The notes beneath the pieces were generated by a model. That model was not told the DNA's origin, did no database searches, and saw nothing but the letters and a program-made list of their open reading frames with translations. Source: Mesodorylaimus sp. YZB2_4 (taxonomy: Eukaryota; Nematoda; Enoplea; Dorylaimida; Dorylaimidae). Taken from it: a DNA stretch of 64,000 bases. Position 1 is the stretch's first letter. Every line of letters starts with the position of its first letter. The position numbers and the translations under genes are program-made. Below are positions 20,776 through 32,659 of the stretch, piece after piece. The stretch is taken from assembly GCA_030248295.1 (NCBI GenBank), contig JASANH010000800.1, forward strand, positions 1-64,000, written 5' to 3'.

Positions 20776-22772
20776 AATTGCTTTGTGAATTATCTGAATC
20801 CCATATTGGTAAACTGTCAAATCAAAACCTTTTCCTGTTTCACTGACAAGTGTGAAGTGTAAAATAATTTTCATTTCAACGATTTTATATTCACGAGTAA
20901 ATTCATTGGCGAGATGGAGCTTTGTGTTGTGTTTTTTCTCCTATTCTGTTGAGACCCGCACTTAGCTCTTACAGTGCGCGTAGGCGTGTAGATCGCCATG
21001 TTCAATCACATGACATAGCGATTCTTTAAATGCCAGTCTGGAATATGGAAAGCACAGAAAAAATTCTGTTATCTCTGCATCAAGAGGCGCGGGCTATTCC
21101 GTTTTCAGCTCATTACTTGTATCCTTATTCAGCTAGTGTAACAATAAAGGGCGATCGGCAAGAATTTATTGCAGAGATGAGAAAAATTCTTTGTTGGGCT
21201 TCTATCCTAACTAGGACCTTTTTAGGTTCCCAGAAGAGCAACTGACTAAGCGGCGTCAAAAAGTTTGAAAAAGTGAAGTAGGCCTTTGTAGATGTAGAGA
21301 ACCATTGTTAGACTGCTTCTATTCGCGAAGCAACATGCACACAGAATTTTCTGGCTTTTTTCCTCAGGTTTTTTGCAATTCCTGGGTTCCACTTCAGGTT
21401 TAGGCTTCTATTCAGGAAGTACTTCGTTTGAAAGTGCTGCTAGTGTTCGTCAAGATAAATGCGAAAGGAAGAAAGGCATGGAGGGACAGAGGGAATGCGA
21501 AGGGCTACAAGCGCGATTCTGGTCATTGCACTTGGGGTTTGCGGCTTCTTGTGTGTACGGGGAGTCCAAGAAGTTCTTGCAACTGGCATATAAATGGCAC
21601 CGAATTGAGGCAATACTTTGCACTTTTCGACATAATCGCCTCCTAATTTACGACATTTCTTTCATATTTTTCAAAGTTCTATCATTACGCCATGCCAGTA
21701 AGATTTTGGTCGATCATCCAACCACCCACCACCACTGAGTTGCGAATCATTCCCATCAACGAATGTCTTTTCCTTGCTGTTTCCTTCAACTCATTCAACA
21801 GTTTGAAGTCGGAGGGTGCTAGTTAGGTAGAGCGAATAGTGATAATAGTAGCATATACAGCGTTAACGATTAGCGATAACGGTATTTCTTTAGATATCGT
21901 TAACGAACGATAACGATATCGTTTTCCTGTAACGACATATACGTTAGACACTAGTTTCACTGCGAGTCGTGAATGGCGTCTCGAAAAGCCTGCGCGGCGA
22001 GACTGCGCATTGTCATCCAGAAGCAGTCGCGGAGGCAGATTTTTCAAGGGTGACCTGCTTCAAGGTTGTATATTTTCCGATTTCCTCGAAGTAGCCGAGA
22101 GCGCTTTTGCACATATAGTTCCAAGATGTTAGTGTCCGCAGTCATTTATATAGCATTCGAAGAGCAGCGGTTTTAAATGCCAGTTGCAAATCCCCCTTGC
22201 ATTTGGCTGTTTGCTGAAGTTTATCACGTACGTTCGAATTCACCGCCATCTGACAGAACTTGATTATCAGGCTTCGGTCGCATATTACACGCGTGAGCTG
22301 CCAGGGCTAGGGTTATTTGAGGAGATAGGTACTTCCGAATAAACACAGCACTGTACAAATGACAAGCTAGTGAGACGAATGAGATTTATCGAAATCCGTA
22401 ATGGCCTGTTGCTTGGAGACCAGCTGCCGTTAGAGCCAACAAACCAAACTCACCGTTTCGAGCTCATTTTCTAAAGAAGCCGGATGAAATAAATATAAAG
22501 GCAAACGCGCACAGCGTAGAAGCTAATCAAGCAATGTACAGGATATTGGTTAGGAAAATCCTAATATACTGTCAAAGGTATTTTGTGCTCGTAAGTCAGT
22601 CCTTGGGTGTCGTAAGCCGACACTCCTTCTTACTGGAATGTAATCCAGGTGAAAGCAAAGTATCAGAGCCTCACATGCGTCTTCAGCACCTTATCACCTT
22701 GTCCCCTGCTAAAGGGATGAAGCTCCCGTGAGCGGTAAAAAGCATTTGTTCTCTAGTCGCCTTGCACCTTTG
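20776..22772. other. Intergenic stretch with a small AACGATA-type element
   Basis: No gene recognised. It contains the short inverted-repeat element at about 21848-21950. Confidence 0.4.
21848..21950. mobile_element. Short AACGATA-rich inverted-repeat element (MITE-like)
   Basis: About 100 bp that begin TAGCATATACAGCGTTAACG and end CTGTAACGACATATACGTTA. The ends are imperfect inverted repeats, with AACGAT/ATCGTT hexamers between them. The same two end types occur at 33526 and 37264. No clear target duplication is present. Confidence 0.5.
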
Positions 22773-23735
22773 CTAGCAGTATTTTTCAAGGAATCGACGA
22801 GCGAATGACCCATCGACAGGGACGTTGACGGGTGTCCAGTACTTTAAAGTCATGTAATGCCAGAGGTGCAGAATAAACGACTTTCTTGAGCGTCTCTTCA
22901 CTGTGTATCCATATTCTGGCAGAAAAGGCAGTTTGAAATCGAAGTAATGAATAGGATAAAATGCCCACGATGGCAAAGTCTTATAAGTGGTCCAATCGAC
23001 CGACTGATTTTTATGTAAATCAGTTAGTAACTCGGGTCCTACTGACCCCCACCTGCTCGAATCAAAATGGTCTATAAATTTAAATATCGCTGCCTTTATT
23101 AGGGGGTGCTCTTTATCAAAAATTAATACGGCTCCATTCAAGGCTAAGGGGGCTTCATAATTGCCAATCACATTTCGTAAGGATTCAAAGTTGCGCAGAG
23201 TCAAGCAATCGGTGTCCAAATATTTGCCCCCGTATTTGAACAAATAAGCGTATCGTAAAGCATCGCTCATTTCCCAAGTAACTGAGCTGTTTTCGCTGTG
23301 AATGCTTTCATTAAGGACATAGTTTTGGTACCACTCCATCAGGGGCGTATTCTCGAATAATAGAGTGATATTTAAAATTCCAAATTCTAAGTTTGGTAAA
23401 TTTACTAATTTTTCTTGAGATAACATTTCTGTTTTCGTCAACACGCAAACTCCGCTTTTTCTATTCATCAATGCAGCGCTTCGAAAGGCGCACATTTCTA
23501 ATGGACTCCATTCATTTGTTTCGTTTGTTAGATGAATAAAAATAATAGAATTTGTTACTGAATAACAGTAAGGGCCAGGTGGGACTGTTCGGCTGAAAAT
23601 TGAATGTGTCCAAGTTTCGTTCGCAGAAATGGCAGCATTTTTTGAGCGTAGGTGAACTAATACAATTGTCAAAATTAGCGAGACAAAAGATGAGAGAATA
23701 AAAAGTTTATAAAATTTCTTTAAAGGCATATTCAA
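22773..23735 (-). CDS. GT32 glycosyltransferase, alpha-1,4-galactosyltransferase-like (copy 1)
   Basis: An intronless ORF of 320 residues. It has type II Golgi topology: a short basic tail and a membrane anchor at about residues 9-28 (YKLFILSSFVSLILTIVLVH). The luminal GT32 catalytic region contains SDALRYAYLFKYGGKYLDTD with the metal-binding DxD (DTD, about residue 174). The downstream Gb3-synthase-like region has NGAVLIFDKEHPLIKAA and WGSVGPELLT. Family members transfer galactose or GlcNAc in alpha-1,4 linkage to glycolipids or glycoproteins from UDP-sugars; the exact acceptor cannot be read from sequence. Length is normal for the family and the frame is intact. It is a clear paralogue of the ORF at 26774-27802 on the same strand. 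Confidence 0.92.
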   Translation of the reverse strand: MNMPLKKFYKLFILSSFVSLILTIVLVHLRSKNAAISANETWTHSIFSRTVPPGPYCYSVTNSIIFIHLTNETNEWSPLEMCAFRSAALMNRKSGVCVLTKTEMLSQEKLVNLPNLEFGILNITLLFENTPLMEWYQNYVLNESIHSENSSVTWEMSDALRYAYLFKYGGKYLDTDCLTLRNFESLRNVIGNYEAPLALNGAVLIFDKEHPLIKAAIFKFIDHFDSSRWGSVGPELLTDLHKNQSVDWTTYKTLPSWAFYPIHYFDFKLPFLPEYGYTVKRRSRKSFILHLWHYMTLKYWTPVNVPVDGSFARRFLEKYC

Positions 23736-24386
23736 AACTGATATGAGTCTCTGAGTTTAGTTGCACTGTTTTGATTTTTCTCCCGACTCAGGATCATAAG
23801 ACGCGTTGCTTGGCAGCAGACGCGCTTCGGTTGGCAGGGCCTGACGCTCAACTAGGCGTAGCTTACTCCATGCGACGATCTCCCGCAGCAGGCCGTAGAA
23901 AAACCGATCAATACCGAGAAGGCAGATGTTTGCGACCGAGCATGAGAGACAGGTTACCTACTGTATGATATCACAAAATACAAAGCGGATGCCGCCATGG
24001 CAACTGTTGTTTCCTGGTGCTACGGTCCAAATTTTCTGACATAGTAATGTTGAAGGGAAGCAGGCAAGACCAGCGGGATTATATCCGATGTTTGATCAAT
24101 CTGGCCAGCTTTCGAGTTCGCCTTCTGCCAAGGGATTAGGAATGCCAGCTAACTATTGGTTGGGAAAGTGTTGTCTTAGTTACATTGACCAACACAACAC
24201 AAACCTCACTTGCCACTGAACATGGCCCTGTGCTGGCTCTACTGTACGTCAAAACCCGATCTGAAATCACATTTTACAGTCGTTGGGGTTTCAGAGAGCA
24301 TTAAAATTTCTTTGCGCGAAGCAGTTTGTTGCGTTTTTGCGGCAGAAGGGCTCCATGGTGTCTTCGTGAGGACCTAATTATAGTCC

Positions 24387-24759
24387 GGTGCACACGCGCC
24401 TTTCGAAATGCGTTTTTGCGCCTCCGCCGCTTTCGGGCGATTTTTCTCGAAATTTTTTGCGATAACCTAAGTTAATGTCGGTGACAACTTTGAAGAGAAA
24501 AATATGCTCTATCGGCGGGCTGTCTTTGTTTCGCTTTTACTGCTTTTATTAAGTTTATAACAGATTTTTCCATTTACGTCGCGAAATTTCACGAAAGATC
24601 TTAAAAACTGAAAACGAAAAATCAAGCCTCGAAAGTATATCTACTTGATAGAGCACCTTTTTCTCTACAAAATTGCCACTGACATCAACTATGTTATTAC
24701 TGGAAATTTCTAGAAAAATTGCCGAAAGCGGTAACTTCGCGAATTTGGTGCACACGCGC
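24387..24759. mobile_element. Foldback MITE bounded by 13-bp direct repeats
   Basis: Two imperfect inverted arms, 24427-24513 and 24647-24731, both start CCGCTTTCGG when read inward and both end GCTCTATC; I judge them roughly three-quarters identical. The structure is bounded by perfect direct repeats GGTGCACACGCGC at 24387-24399 and 24747-24759, which could be a target duplication or part of the element. It has no coding capacity. Confidence 0.65.
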
Positions 24760-25737
24760 TTGTAATACGACAGGGGAGCGACCGACGACAGGGGAGGCCC
24801 TTAGAAAGACAGCAAAATGCACCTGTATAGCTGCACATATTATCATACTGTAAGGGATGATTGTGTTCTAGCACATGTTTTCTCAGAATATCTGTCTGAT
24901 TCTACCCATTAAATCTGTACAGCAAAAATCTAGTGCTGTAAAACTCAGATGATAAAATTTTCTTGTACGATTCGCCAGCCTGTTTCTACAGTAGACTGTA
25001 CTGTAATCTCCTAGCGGTACCACATTGGAATTGGTGAGGTAAATATTCTAAATCACAGACCTATATTACAGCTATTGGAAATGGGACCAAAATACAGAGG
25101 AAGCTTTGTTACTCGTACTTCAGTTTGACGAGGTTTTAATTCTTTATTAGTTATTGCAATGGTTTGGAAAATTTTGTTTGCTGTTGCTACGCTATGCCAT
25201 TCTTTGTTGCTATGCTCTCGAGTGGTTGGCTGCATTGTTTTCGTCGTAAGCCTCTTTGATTTGGTTTTGCAAGGTCTTCAGACATTCGCTCGGCGAGAAT
25301 TCTGAGATTCTCAAGATCGAAGCCGAGTATTGTTTGACGAAGGTGTTATGAACTGACGAATGAAACCTCCAAACTCAACTAAGTGAGCATTAACCGATTC
25401 TGATTTTTCCCTTCATCAACATCTGCGACGCACATGACATGGCTCGGACCTCAAACCCCTACGATTCCTTTTACTGATATGAGTCAGGTCGCAGTTGCAC
25501 CAGGCTTGAATACTTATATATTGCTGCTCCACAGCAGGTAGCTACTTGGCAACGTTATAACCAAAAATATGCGCGCAGACGAAGTCCTCAGAACCCATCA
25601 GCTCCTCATTTTCACGCTTCTTTGTACTTTGCCCAAACGTTAACTGTGTGTATGTGCTTGCCTGTGAAATCCTTAGCCAACCCTAGGGGATACTAGGACA
25701 AGCCATTGGACGGCATTAGCCTCATGAACGAACCCAC

Positions 25738-25925
25738 GCAGCCCGCGACGCCTCGTGTATCGTTTATTTCCCAACTACACACAAGGGCCGTTTAGGCTTA
25801 CAATTCGGATGGCGGCCGCACGAGTCGATCCTGACGGAGGTTCTGATGGTCCAGACCAGTTCTCTGAACCAGTGCACTGATAGGTGCAGATAAGTGTATC
25901 CACGCCTATTGCACCAGTATGCTGA
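25738..25925. repeat. Dispersed repeat family, copy 1
   Basis: Shares many blocks with 50909-51240, including CACAAGGGCCGT, AATTCGG, GCCGCACG and CTGAACCAGTGCACT-ATAGG in the same order. This copy is shorter. The type of element is unknown. Confidence 0.6.
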
Positions 25926-26773
25926 TGACGGCTGCTCCATGCTGCTGGAATGGTCCTGTTTTCTTACACCGCTGCATTTTGTTTCGTGATTTTTTTCTTC
26001 TGATGCTGAAACGACCTCAAAAATCAAGTTTCAATACGAAGAAATAGCGATAAGATTTTATCCTGAATGTGTTTGGCATAATCTGTGGCACTAAAAATAT
26101 ATACTATACAGTATTTATAAATTTCGTATCATTACGTACGCAAGTCCTAACATTTATTACACTGTACTACAAACATAATGCAGAGACTATCTACTGTAAT
26201 TGCCTCACTGCTATTATGAAGCTAAAAATCTTTACTACAGAACATGCTGGACGATTCGTATGCGATAAACAGGGACATGACCTACGGAGGCGTCAACCGA
26301 ATACATATCCTCGCGCTAATATCCACTCTGATTTCGCGTACTGACGATTATATGAGTTTTCACAAAAGCCATTTCAGCTTTTGAAATGAATAAAACATTG
26401 AAAGCGCCAAGGGATAATGTGCATCGCTAGGCGATACAACACCGTCATTTCGTACCGTACGTGATCATTCCCACGTCAAAATTTACTCATTGTCAGAGAT
26501 TCATACAAAGGCCACTGAAGTTGAAAACTGCGCTAAATCATGCCCGCAGGGTAGCCATTATAGGTTCATAAATTCATGTGTGCGGTGTAAAAGTGGTCAT
26601 ATACATACAGTAGTCACGACTGGCACATTTCCAGCACACACACTGGGCTCGCAGACTATCACTCACGCCCCCTTAGTTATGTCGGAGAATCAAATTTCAA
26701 CTCCCAACTTTGGAAATCTGCAAAACGCGGAACGACTGCTAGTTTTTTGTTACTGCATTTTTAATCGCAAATT

Positions 26774-27802
26774 TTATTTTTTTGCCACTTCAGGACACAT
26801 ATTTAGCAGAAACCATTCAATGTAGGAGCCCTTTGGTATGACAGCATCTGTTTTCCAATATTTTGAAGCAAGAAAACGCCACAAATGTAACGTATAAGAA
26901 AGCTTGGTCATGGACTCAACTTTGGTCTTAAAATTAGAGTCGAACGGCAACTCAACTTGGTGATAAGTTAATGGGTAAAAAGAATCAGGACCTAAAACAG
27001 TATATGTTGAATTGTCCACTAAATTTTTTCTGTGTAATTTAGTCAACAATTTTGGTCCGACAGATCCCCAGAGACCCGAATCAAAACTTTCCATAAAATT
27101 ATCCAAAGCTGATTTTATAAAAGGGTGGCCCTTTTCAAAAAATAGCACCGCTCCATTCAACGATTCATTACTTTCCCAACCGAGAACGTTCTTCAGCGAA
27201 CTAAAGTCACGTAAAGTCAAAATATCTGTGTCCAAATATTTTCCACCATACTTGTATAAATAAGCAAATCGCAAAGCATCGCTCAATTCCCAAATTACGT
27301 TGCTCGTTGCTGCCCATTTATTCAGAACATAATTCTGATACCAAGATTTTAGATCAGTGTTTTCAAAAAGCAAAGAAATATTTAACGGAGTGATTTCTAC
27401 ATTTGATAAATTTTCAAATATCCGATGCGATTCCATTGGATTTTTTGTCAAAATACAAATACCTGTTTTACTATTTTTCACAGCAGCGCTTTTGAATGCG
27501 CATAATTCCAACGGCGACCATTCTGTCACGTGATCAGTAAGATGCATAAAAATTATTGATTCCTTGTTCTCGTTATAACAAAAACTGGACCCGTCTTGCA
27601 CAGCCGGCTGGAAAAGGACAGGCAGGCGTGTGTATAACTGAGACTGTAAATTGAATGTGCCATATGCAAAGAGAAAAATAAAGCACAAAAGACAAATGAG
27701 AAAGGCAGTCAGAAGAAATCGAAACTGACGTTTATCAAATAAATGTGAGAATTTCATTTGAAAATAGTAATATATGTAATTTTGGGTGTACCTAAAATGC
27801 AC
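26774..27802 (-). CDS. GT32 glycosyltransferase, alpha-1,4-galactosyltransferase-like (copy 2)
   Basis: An intronless ORF of 342 residues, closely similar to the GT32 ORF at 22773-23735. The more likely start is the second methionine (MKFSHLF, about 27757), which aligns with the start of copy 1. A membrane anchor (FRFLLTAFLICLLCFIFLFA) gives type II topology. The catalytic region contains SDALRFAYLYKYGGKYLDTD with DxD near residue 191, then NGAVLFFEKGHPFIKSA and WGSVGPKLLT. The reaction is probably UDP-sugar-dependent alpha-1,4 transfer in the Golgi. Key motifs are conserved in both copies, so both look functional. An AATAAA overlaps the stop codon. The pair probably arose by local duplication; intron loss or retroposition happened before that. 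Confidence 0.92.
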   Translation of the reverse strand: MHFRYTQNYIYYYFQMKFSHLFDKRQFRFLLTAFLICLLCFIFLFAYGTFNLQSQLYTRLPVLFQPAVQDGSSFCYNENKESIIFMHLTDHVTEWSPLELCAFKSAAVKNSKTGICILTKNPMESHRIFENLSNVEITPLNISLLFENTDLKSWYQNYVLNKWAATSNVIWELSDALRFAYLYKYGGKYLDTDILTLRDFSSLKNVLGWESNESLNGAVLFFEKGHPFIKSALDNFMESFDSGLWGSVGPKLLTKLHRKNLVDNSTYTVLGPDSFYPLTYHQVELPFDSNFKTKVESMTKLSYTLHLWRFLASKYWKTDAVIPKGSYIEWFLLNMCPEVAKK

Positions 27803-29363
27803 ATAAAGAGTAGAAATCTAACCAGTTAAACAATGCAATATGAATGACACATTGTAGTGCCCAATCAAGTAATCATACATTCCACGAGTAAGGTAAAATC
27901 GACCGAAAAGGCTTAGAATTGCAATGCTTTTCGTTGTTGTCACCACTAGCGAGTGTGTGTAGCTTTTCCGTCACCACAGCAACATACTCGCACGGGGGAT
28001 AAAATCAATCTAGATTTTATCAAAGCTAATCGTGAGAAGGCTAATGAATGTTGTCATAGCAACGTTAGGAAAAACAGGATTTCTTCACGACGCTTGCGCA
28101 TGAGTGACCCATGTGTGCCCTATATATCTCCTATAAACAACGCTAGGGACAAGTTGGGACCACATGTGATTGCTGCACCCAAGAGATACGCGTTATGGGG
28201 AATGAAAATTCAGGGTAGCTTGTCGCTAGCAGCTGGAAATTGTCGGAAAAATACGACCATTAAGTCAAGAATGACACGCTGACATCTCTCAACCATCTCC
28301 CCAGGGGGTCTCTCAGTTGCGAACCTATTTGAGCTTGTGAGCCATAGATTTTCTTAAAATGTCCGCTTTTGCTACCTGTTGCGAAAAAATAGAACAGGCA
28401 AACAGAAAGCTGTCGGTGCACGAAAACGGCGGAAAGCAATTTATGGTGAGTGAGAGTCAAAAAATAAAAACAAAAAATGGACTGGAACAGAAATAGGAAA
28501 CCGGGATAATTTATGTCACTGCATTAGGTATTTGGTTCACATCGATATTGGACCGCTTTTACAGTAAGAGCGGCCGGGCCCTGGCGAAAATACCTGGTTT
28601 CCTTTTGAAGCGTGGGCCTAGAAGCTGACAAAGCGTGCACATCAGCAACCTGCACACAACAAACAATATTCTGCCCACAACTGAAATCCTTTTCAGAGCT
28701 TTTTGGTTTTAATCACAGATGACGCAGTGCTTGGTGTGCAGCCTTGCTCACACATTGCGCACTGGAAAGCGTAAGCAGCGCAGTTAAACCTAACCGCTGA
28801 TAAAAGCCTAGAGTACTTTTCTTGAATTATATCACACATAAAAACGCCCCATATCGAATATCTGGTTCATCTATCAGATGTCACACGTCTGCGTGTACTA
28901 CGGAGTACTGCATGCTCATGTCACATTTCATGACCAAGTCTGTCTGAACAAACGCAAGATTGCGCACTTTTATTCCTGCACCACTGTCGCTCGGTTTAGG
29001 TGGATATTGCGACAAATAGGAATTTCATAAATATATTGTACCAAGCTGTGTCAGATTTACCATACTCACTGGCAGTATGTTCCTGTACTTTGCCTGTTTC
29101 AACACTCTCAAAGACTCACGTAATTCTGTTCGCTACTTCTCTGTGGAGGGAGCTAATATAAAAAAGCAACGAGTGAGTGAGGTGGCCGTTGAGACAAGGG
29201 CGTGGACAAATTTAATTGGTGATGTTGGGGCAGATAAGCTAGGACCAACATTCCCATCCCATATGGCACTCGAGAAATATCTGCCCATGAAGACAAAAAG
29301 TAGCGCGCGAAAAGTAATATTTGAAAATTCCCTGTAAATTAAGTGGCATCCACATTTCACCTA
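27803..29363. other. Intergenic stretch, nothing recognised
   Basis: About 1.5 kb with only short ORFs lacking motifs or splice signals. Confidence 0.4.
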
Positions 29364-29369
29364 TTTATT
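29364..29369 (-). terminator. Polyadenylation signal for the small secreted protein gene
   Basis: AATAAA on the minus strand about 120 bp beyond the stop codon of the 29488-29940 ORF. Confidence 0.45.
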
Positions 29370-29487
29370 CGAATTGTCAATCTGTCATTTACTAGAACCC
29401 GTTCAAAAGCGATTTTAACTTGTTATGCTGATACAGAAAAACGTCAGAAAACATGGAATTTTTTTCTTGTTGATCAGCTCATCTGTT

Positions 29488-29940
29488 CTATTGGTCGTAA
29501 TCAACTTTTGAGGGACATGACACGGCAGTGTTGCGCATTCGTTTACATTTAAATCCTTTTTTTGTTTTGACGCAAGTACATGGTTCCGGGCAGTCGCTTG
29601 GTACTTTACATTTCCCGAAATATTTGACCCCATCGTCCACCACTTCACCAGGCACCGCTGCTGTGTTTCCTCCTAGGTGATCTCCATGCCCTCCATCGCT
29701 TCCATGTCCTTCGCCTAGGCCACCACCAAATAAACCACCGCCATGGCCACTATCCGTGGGTTGTGGGGCCGCAACGGGTGGCTCCTCAGTCGCCGATGTT
29801 GTGGGTTCGATCAAGGATAGCGGAGCAGTTGTTTCGTCTAATGACACCGTCGTCTCTGTTGTAGCATCTTCTTCGCCATTGACACCCGCAATTAAACTCA
29901 GGAAGATTCCAACAAAGAGTGTGGCCTTCGACGTCACCAT
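29488..29940 (-). CDS. Small secreted cysteine-rich protein, 150 residues
   Basis: A signal peptide (MVTSKATLFVGIFLSLIAGVNG) is followed by a Thr/Glu/Pro-rich segment likely to be O-glycosylated. Next is a Gly/His-rich spacer (GHGGGLFGGGLGEGHGSDGG). The C-terminal module has six cysteines in the pattern C-x5-C-x3-C-x-C-x7-C-x9-C (about residues 110-145: KCKVPSDCPEPCTCVKTKKG...). The pattern suggests a small disulfide-bonded extracellular domain, but no named family is certain. Start, stop and a downstream AATAAA fit a single-exon gene. It might be a matrix, cuticle or secreted defence protein; the sequence does not decide. Confidence 0.65.
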   Translation of the reverse strand: MVTSKATLFVGIFLSLIAGVNGEEDATTETTVSLDETTAPLSLIEPTTSATEEPPVAAPQPTDSGHGGGLFGGGLGEGHGSDGGHGDHLGGNTAAVPGEVVDDGVKYFGKCKVPSDCPEPCTCVKTKKGFKCKRMRNTAVSCPSKVDYDQ

Positions 29941-30454
29941 CTTGAAAAGTTATTTAGTTTGGTAAAAGTGCCAGCGACGTCTGAACCTGGCATTTTGTAT
30001 GCGCAAATAACAATAGATTTTAGGGATGACGAGTGGGTGGCATTCGGCGGCAAATTACTTCTTTCTTAGTCCAGTGGCTGCCCAGTGCTTAAGTAAAATT
30101 ATTGCTATTCACGAAACCGGATCTGTTTTGTTTGGACGATTCGAATCTTCCTATTTCACCCCATCGAACACTCGCTTTTTTAAAGGATTGAATAGAATAT
30201 GTCGCGAAGGACTAGTTTGGAGTAAACTTAACGATGCATACCATAGTGCCAAGCTATTACAGTACTTGGACTTGTGCACCATTGGATTTTCTAAACTTAG
30301 AAAATAGGTTTTACTCCTTTTGTGGGCACAGAATAAATGGAGCCGCATCAGCATATTTTAATTCCGCTTGGGAAATCCATCCCGTCGAGAAGTGGTGAAG
30401 GTAGGGATGCGTGGAAAAACTCACTGACAGCGCTGTCCCAGAGTTTTGATCCAT
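29941..30454. other. Upstream region of the small secreted gene and possible 5' exons of the next gene
   Basis: No certain gene. Upstream exons of the Tyr/His-rich gene should lie here or further left, but could not be fixed. Confidence 0.35.
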
Positions 30455-30807
30455 GAAAGAAAAATCGGATTTCTTTCCGACGGCATTCTCACTATGATCA
30501 TACTCCTGATCAGAAGTACGGGTATGATCATGGTGAGAATTACCAACCCCATCAAAAATGGATTGACGATGCGATTGAAATCAGCAAACGTTTTGACAAT
30601 GATCAAGTGCGGCCTCGATAACACCTATTGAAGATCAGCCACACTAATGACTGCCTATAAACGATCATCATAGTATCTCGCGCAATTGACCTTTCTCATC
30701 TCCCACAGGCACCAGTGCGCAAACCTGAGAAACAGAAACAGCACGAACAGAGGGATGAAAAACAGTATTCGAAACGGTTTGCTCATTATACTGTTACATA
30801 CTCGTAG
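30455..30807 (+). CDS. Partial Tyr/His/Lys-rich protein, two 3' exons
   Basis: An exon from about 30455 to 30606 reads through HYDHTPDQKYGYDHGENYQP and WIDDAIEISKRFDND. It ends at a GTGCGG donor in phase 0. After a CTCCCACAG acceptor, exon 30709-30807 reads APVRKPEKQKQHEQRDEKQY and ends at a stop; phases agree and the intron is 102 bp. The composition is strongly biased to Tyr, His, Asp, Lys and Gln, as in extracellular-matrix or tanned-cuticle proteins, but no family is recognised. No in-frame start exists in the first segment, so at least one upstream exon (probably with a signal peptide) is missing. The opposite-strand ORF here is hydrophobic and looks like its shadow. Confidence 0.4.
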
Positions 30808-32659
30808 TCATCGTCAGCGCAAAAAGAAGTGGAGGGTGACGGCTTTGGCAGACATACATTGCCGACGAAGATTTACGATTTGTGATAGCTTTCTTCTGTG
30901 GTAAGATTCGGTCACAAGCTAATTGATTTTTACGTTGAACATCTGGCGATTTTCTCTCAGCTAAGAGAGATGAGAACACCGATCGCAAAGATTGAAAAAG
31001 TCAGCAGAAATCTCAAAAGAAGTTTTCGGCTTTTTGTTGCGATTGATTGGATTCATGCCACGAGCCCATCAGAACAGACGCGAAGATCTACCAAGCCAAG
31101 TCGGACAAGCTGGTGCTGATGAGCTCTCCCTTCTCATGTTTCGTTTACAGATATCATAAGCCGCATTGCGACATGGCTTAGAGCAGATCTGTAAGACTAA
31201 GCGGTATTGGGGTGAGATGCAGGTCATATCCATTTGTATCTTGCAGCAGTCATGTCACTCAGGGGTGGAGCACACGAATACTATGTACATATGCATACAT
31301 ATGAAATCAAACGATATCAAGATCAAAGGCAGTCAATTATGATAAAAAACCACACGCAAGGATTTCTTAAAAGCACATAGTCCTTTAGTTACACTGACAT
31401 TTGGCAAAGAATTTTCATACAAGCAAAGCGCTACATTCAAAGGACTGCTTAAAACTTTCAGTCCGGTGGTTTGGTACCAAAAAATGTGCCTCAATGACGG
31501 TTCGAGCACTTCTGCGCTGACCAGTCATAGCCTCGGACTGTGTAAACACAGAACGAAAGGAACACTCATGCTAGCAATCAATCTGGCGAATCACTAGTTA
31601 GCCGTAGATGCAATAAATCAGTTTAATGGAACTTGGTTTGCCAAAGAAGCAGCATTTGAAAAAGTGGGAATACTCGTAAGTAACGAAGTAGCAGTGATCT
31701 GACGTGCGGAATACGCGGCTAACATGAGCGCATCATAGGAAAAAGAAAGGCCGAAAGGGTAAGAGCGGGAGTCCACGATAGGCAGCAAAAAGGGTAAAAA
31801 TTATGCCCGGAAGAGAAAACATATCAGAAACAGGAGCTGCCACGAGCCAACCCAGTCGGCTATGCTAGTAGAAAGAGGAACTTCTGAGAAGCAGTTGGAG
31901 ACCTAGTGTTGTCTAGATAGAGAACCCAAGTGACTCGAGTAATATTTAAATCCGTGCCACTTGACGCTAAGAAACACTGAAGCAGGCGAAGCAAAGAGGC
32001 CAGAAATACCGTGGAAAAGACTACCTGGATGGATGGCTGCAGACGGGCGATTGGGCATCTTCTCACGTCAGTTCAGAATCCATGCTTCTTCGATGGCTCA
32101 CGTCCGCACTGGAAGTGAATCGCTCGAGCAAAGCCCGTTGTTCATCCGGCAGGTCCAGCATAGAGTTGCTTTTGCGGCAGCCGACGAAGTTGAACTGATG
32201 AGTACGAAATCTGCAAAGCAGCTTGACAAAGCAGGGCCCTCCACAAGTGGAACCTATGTCAATGAAACAGATTTAAAAAAATGCAATATATGTGCAACCA
32301 ACAAGAGTCGAAGGGGCGGTAGGACTGGCGCGGAACGCTCCTTCATACCATGGTGAGCAGAATCTAGCCTCGGCAGTCGGCGTGGCGGGAGGTACGACGT
32401 GAATAGCAGGATTTTCCAGGCACATACGCGGCGGTTGGGGCATCACACTGATTGGTCTGATGCCATTATGCCAGGGAGAGTATCTATAACCCGACCGCTC
32501 AGGAATCCTGATCCTGTGCTTCCAGGAACATACCTCACGAGGGAAGGGCCCACAGTGAAAGGGGGAGGGAGAACTCTGGTACTAGAGGCAGAAATTTTCT
32601 AACTCGATGGTTGTGCTTGGCAAAAATTTACCTCGACAGGGATTTTTATTTGCTTCTCC
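30808..32659. other. Intergenic stretch, nothing firm
   Basis: No recognisable gene. The ORF at 31961-32356 lacks motifs. Confidence 0.4.

Larger units (their letters stand above)
23736..26773. other. Region between the two GT32 genes
   Basis: About 3 kb without a convincing gene. It contains the foldback element at 24387-24759 and a dispersed-repeat copy at about 25738-25925. Confidence 0.5.

Noticed and set aside
30421..30624. Minus-strand hydrophobic ORF that could be a membrane protein
   Set aside because: It is antisense to the Tyr/His/Asp-rich plus-strand exon, whose complement codons naturally give Ile, Met and Val.
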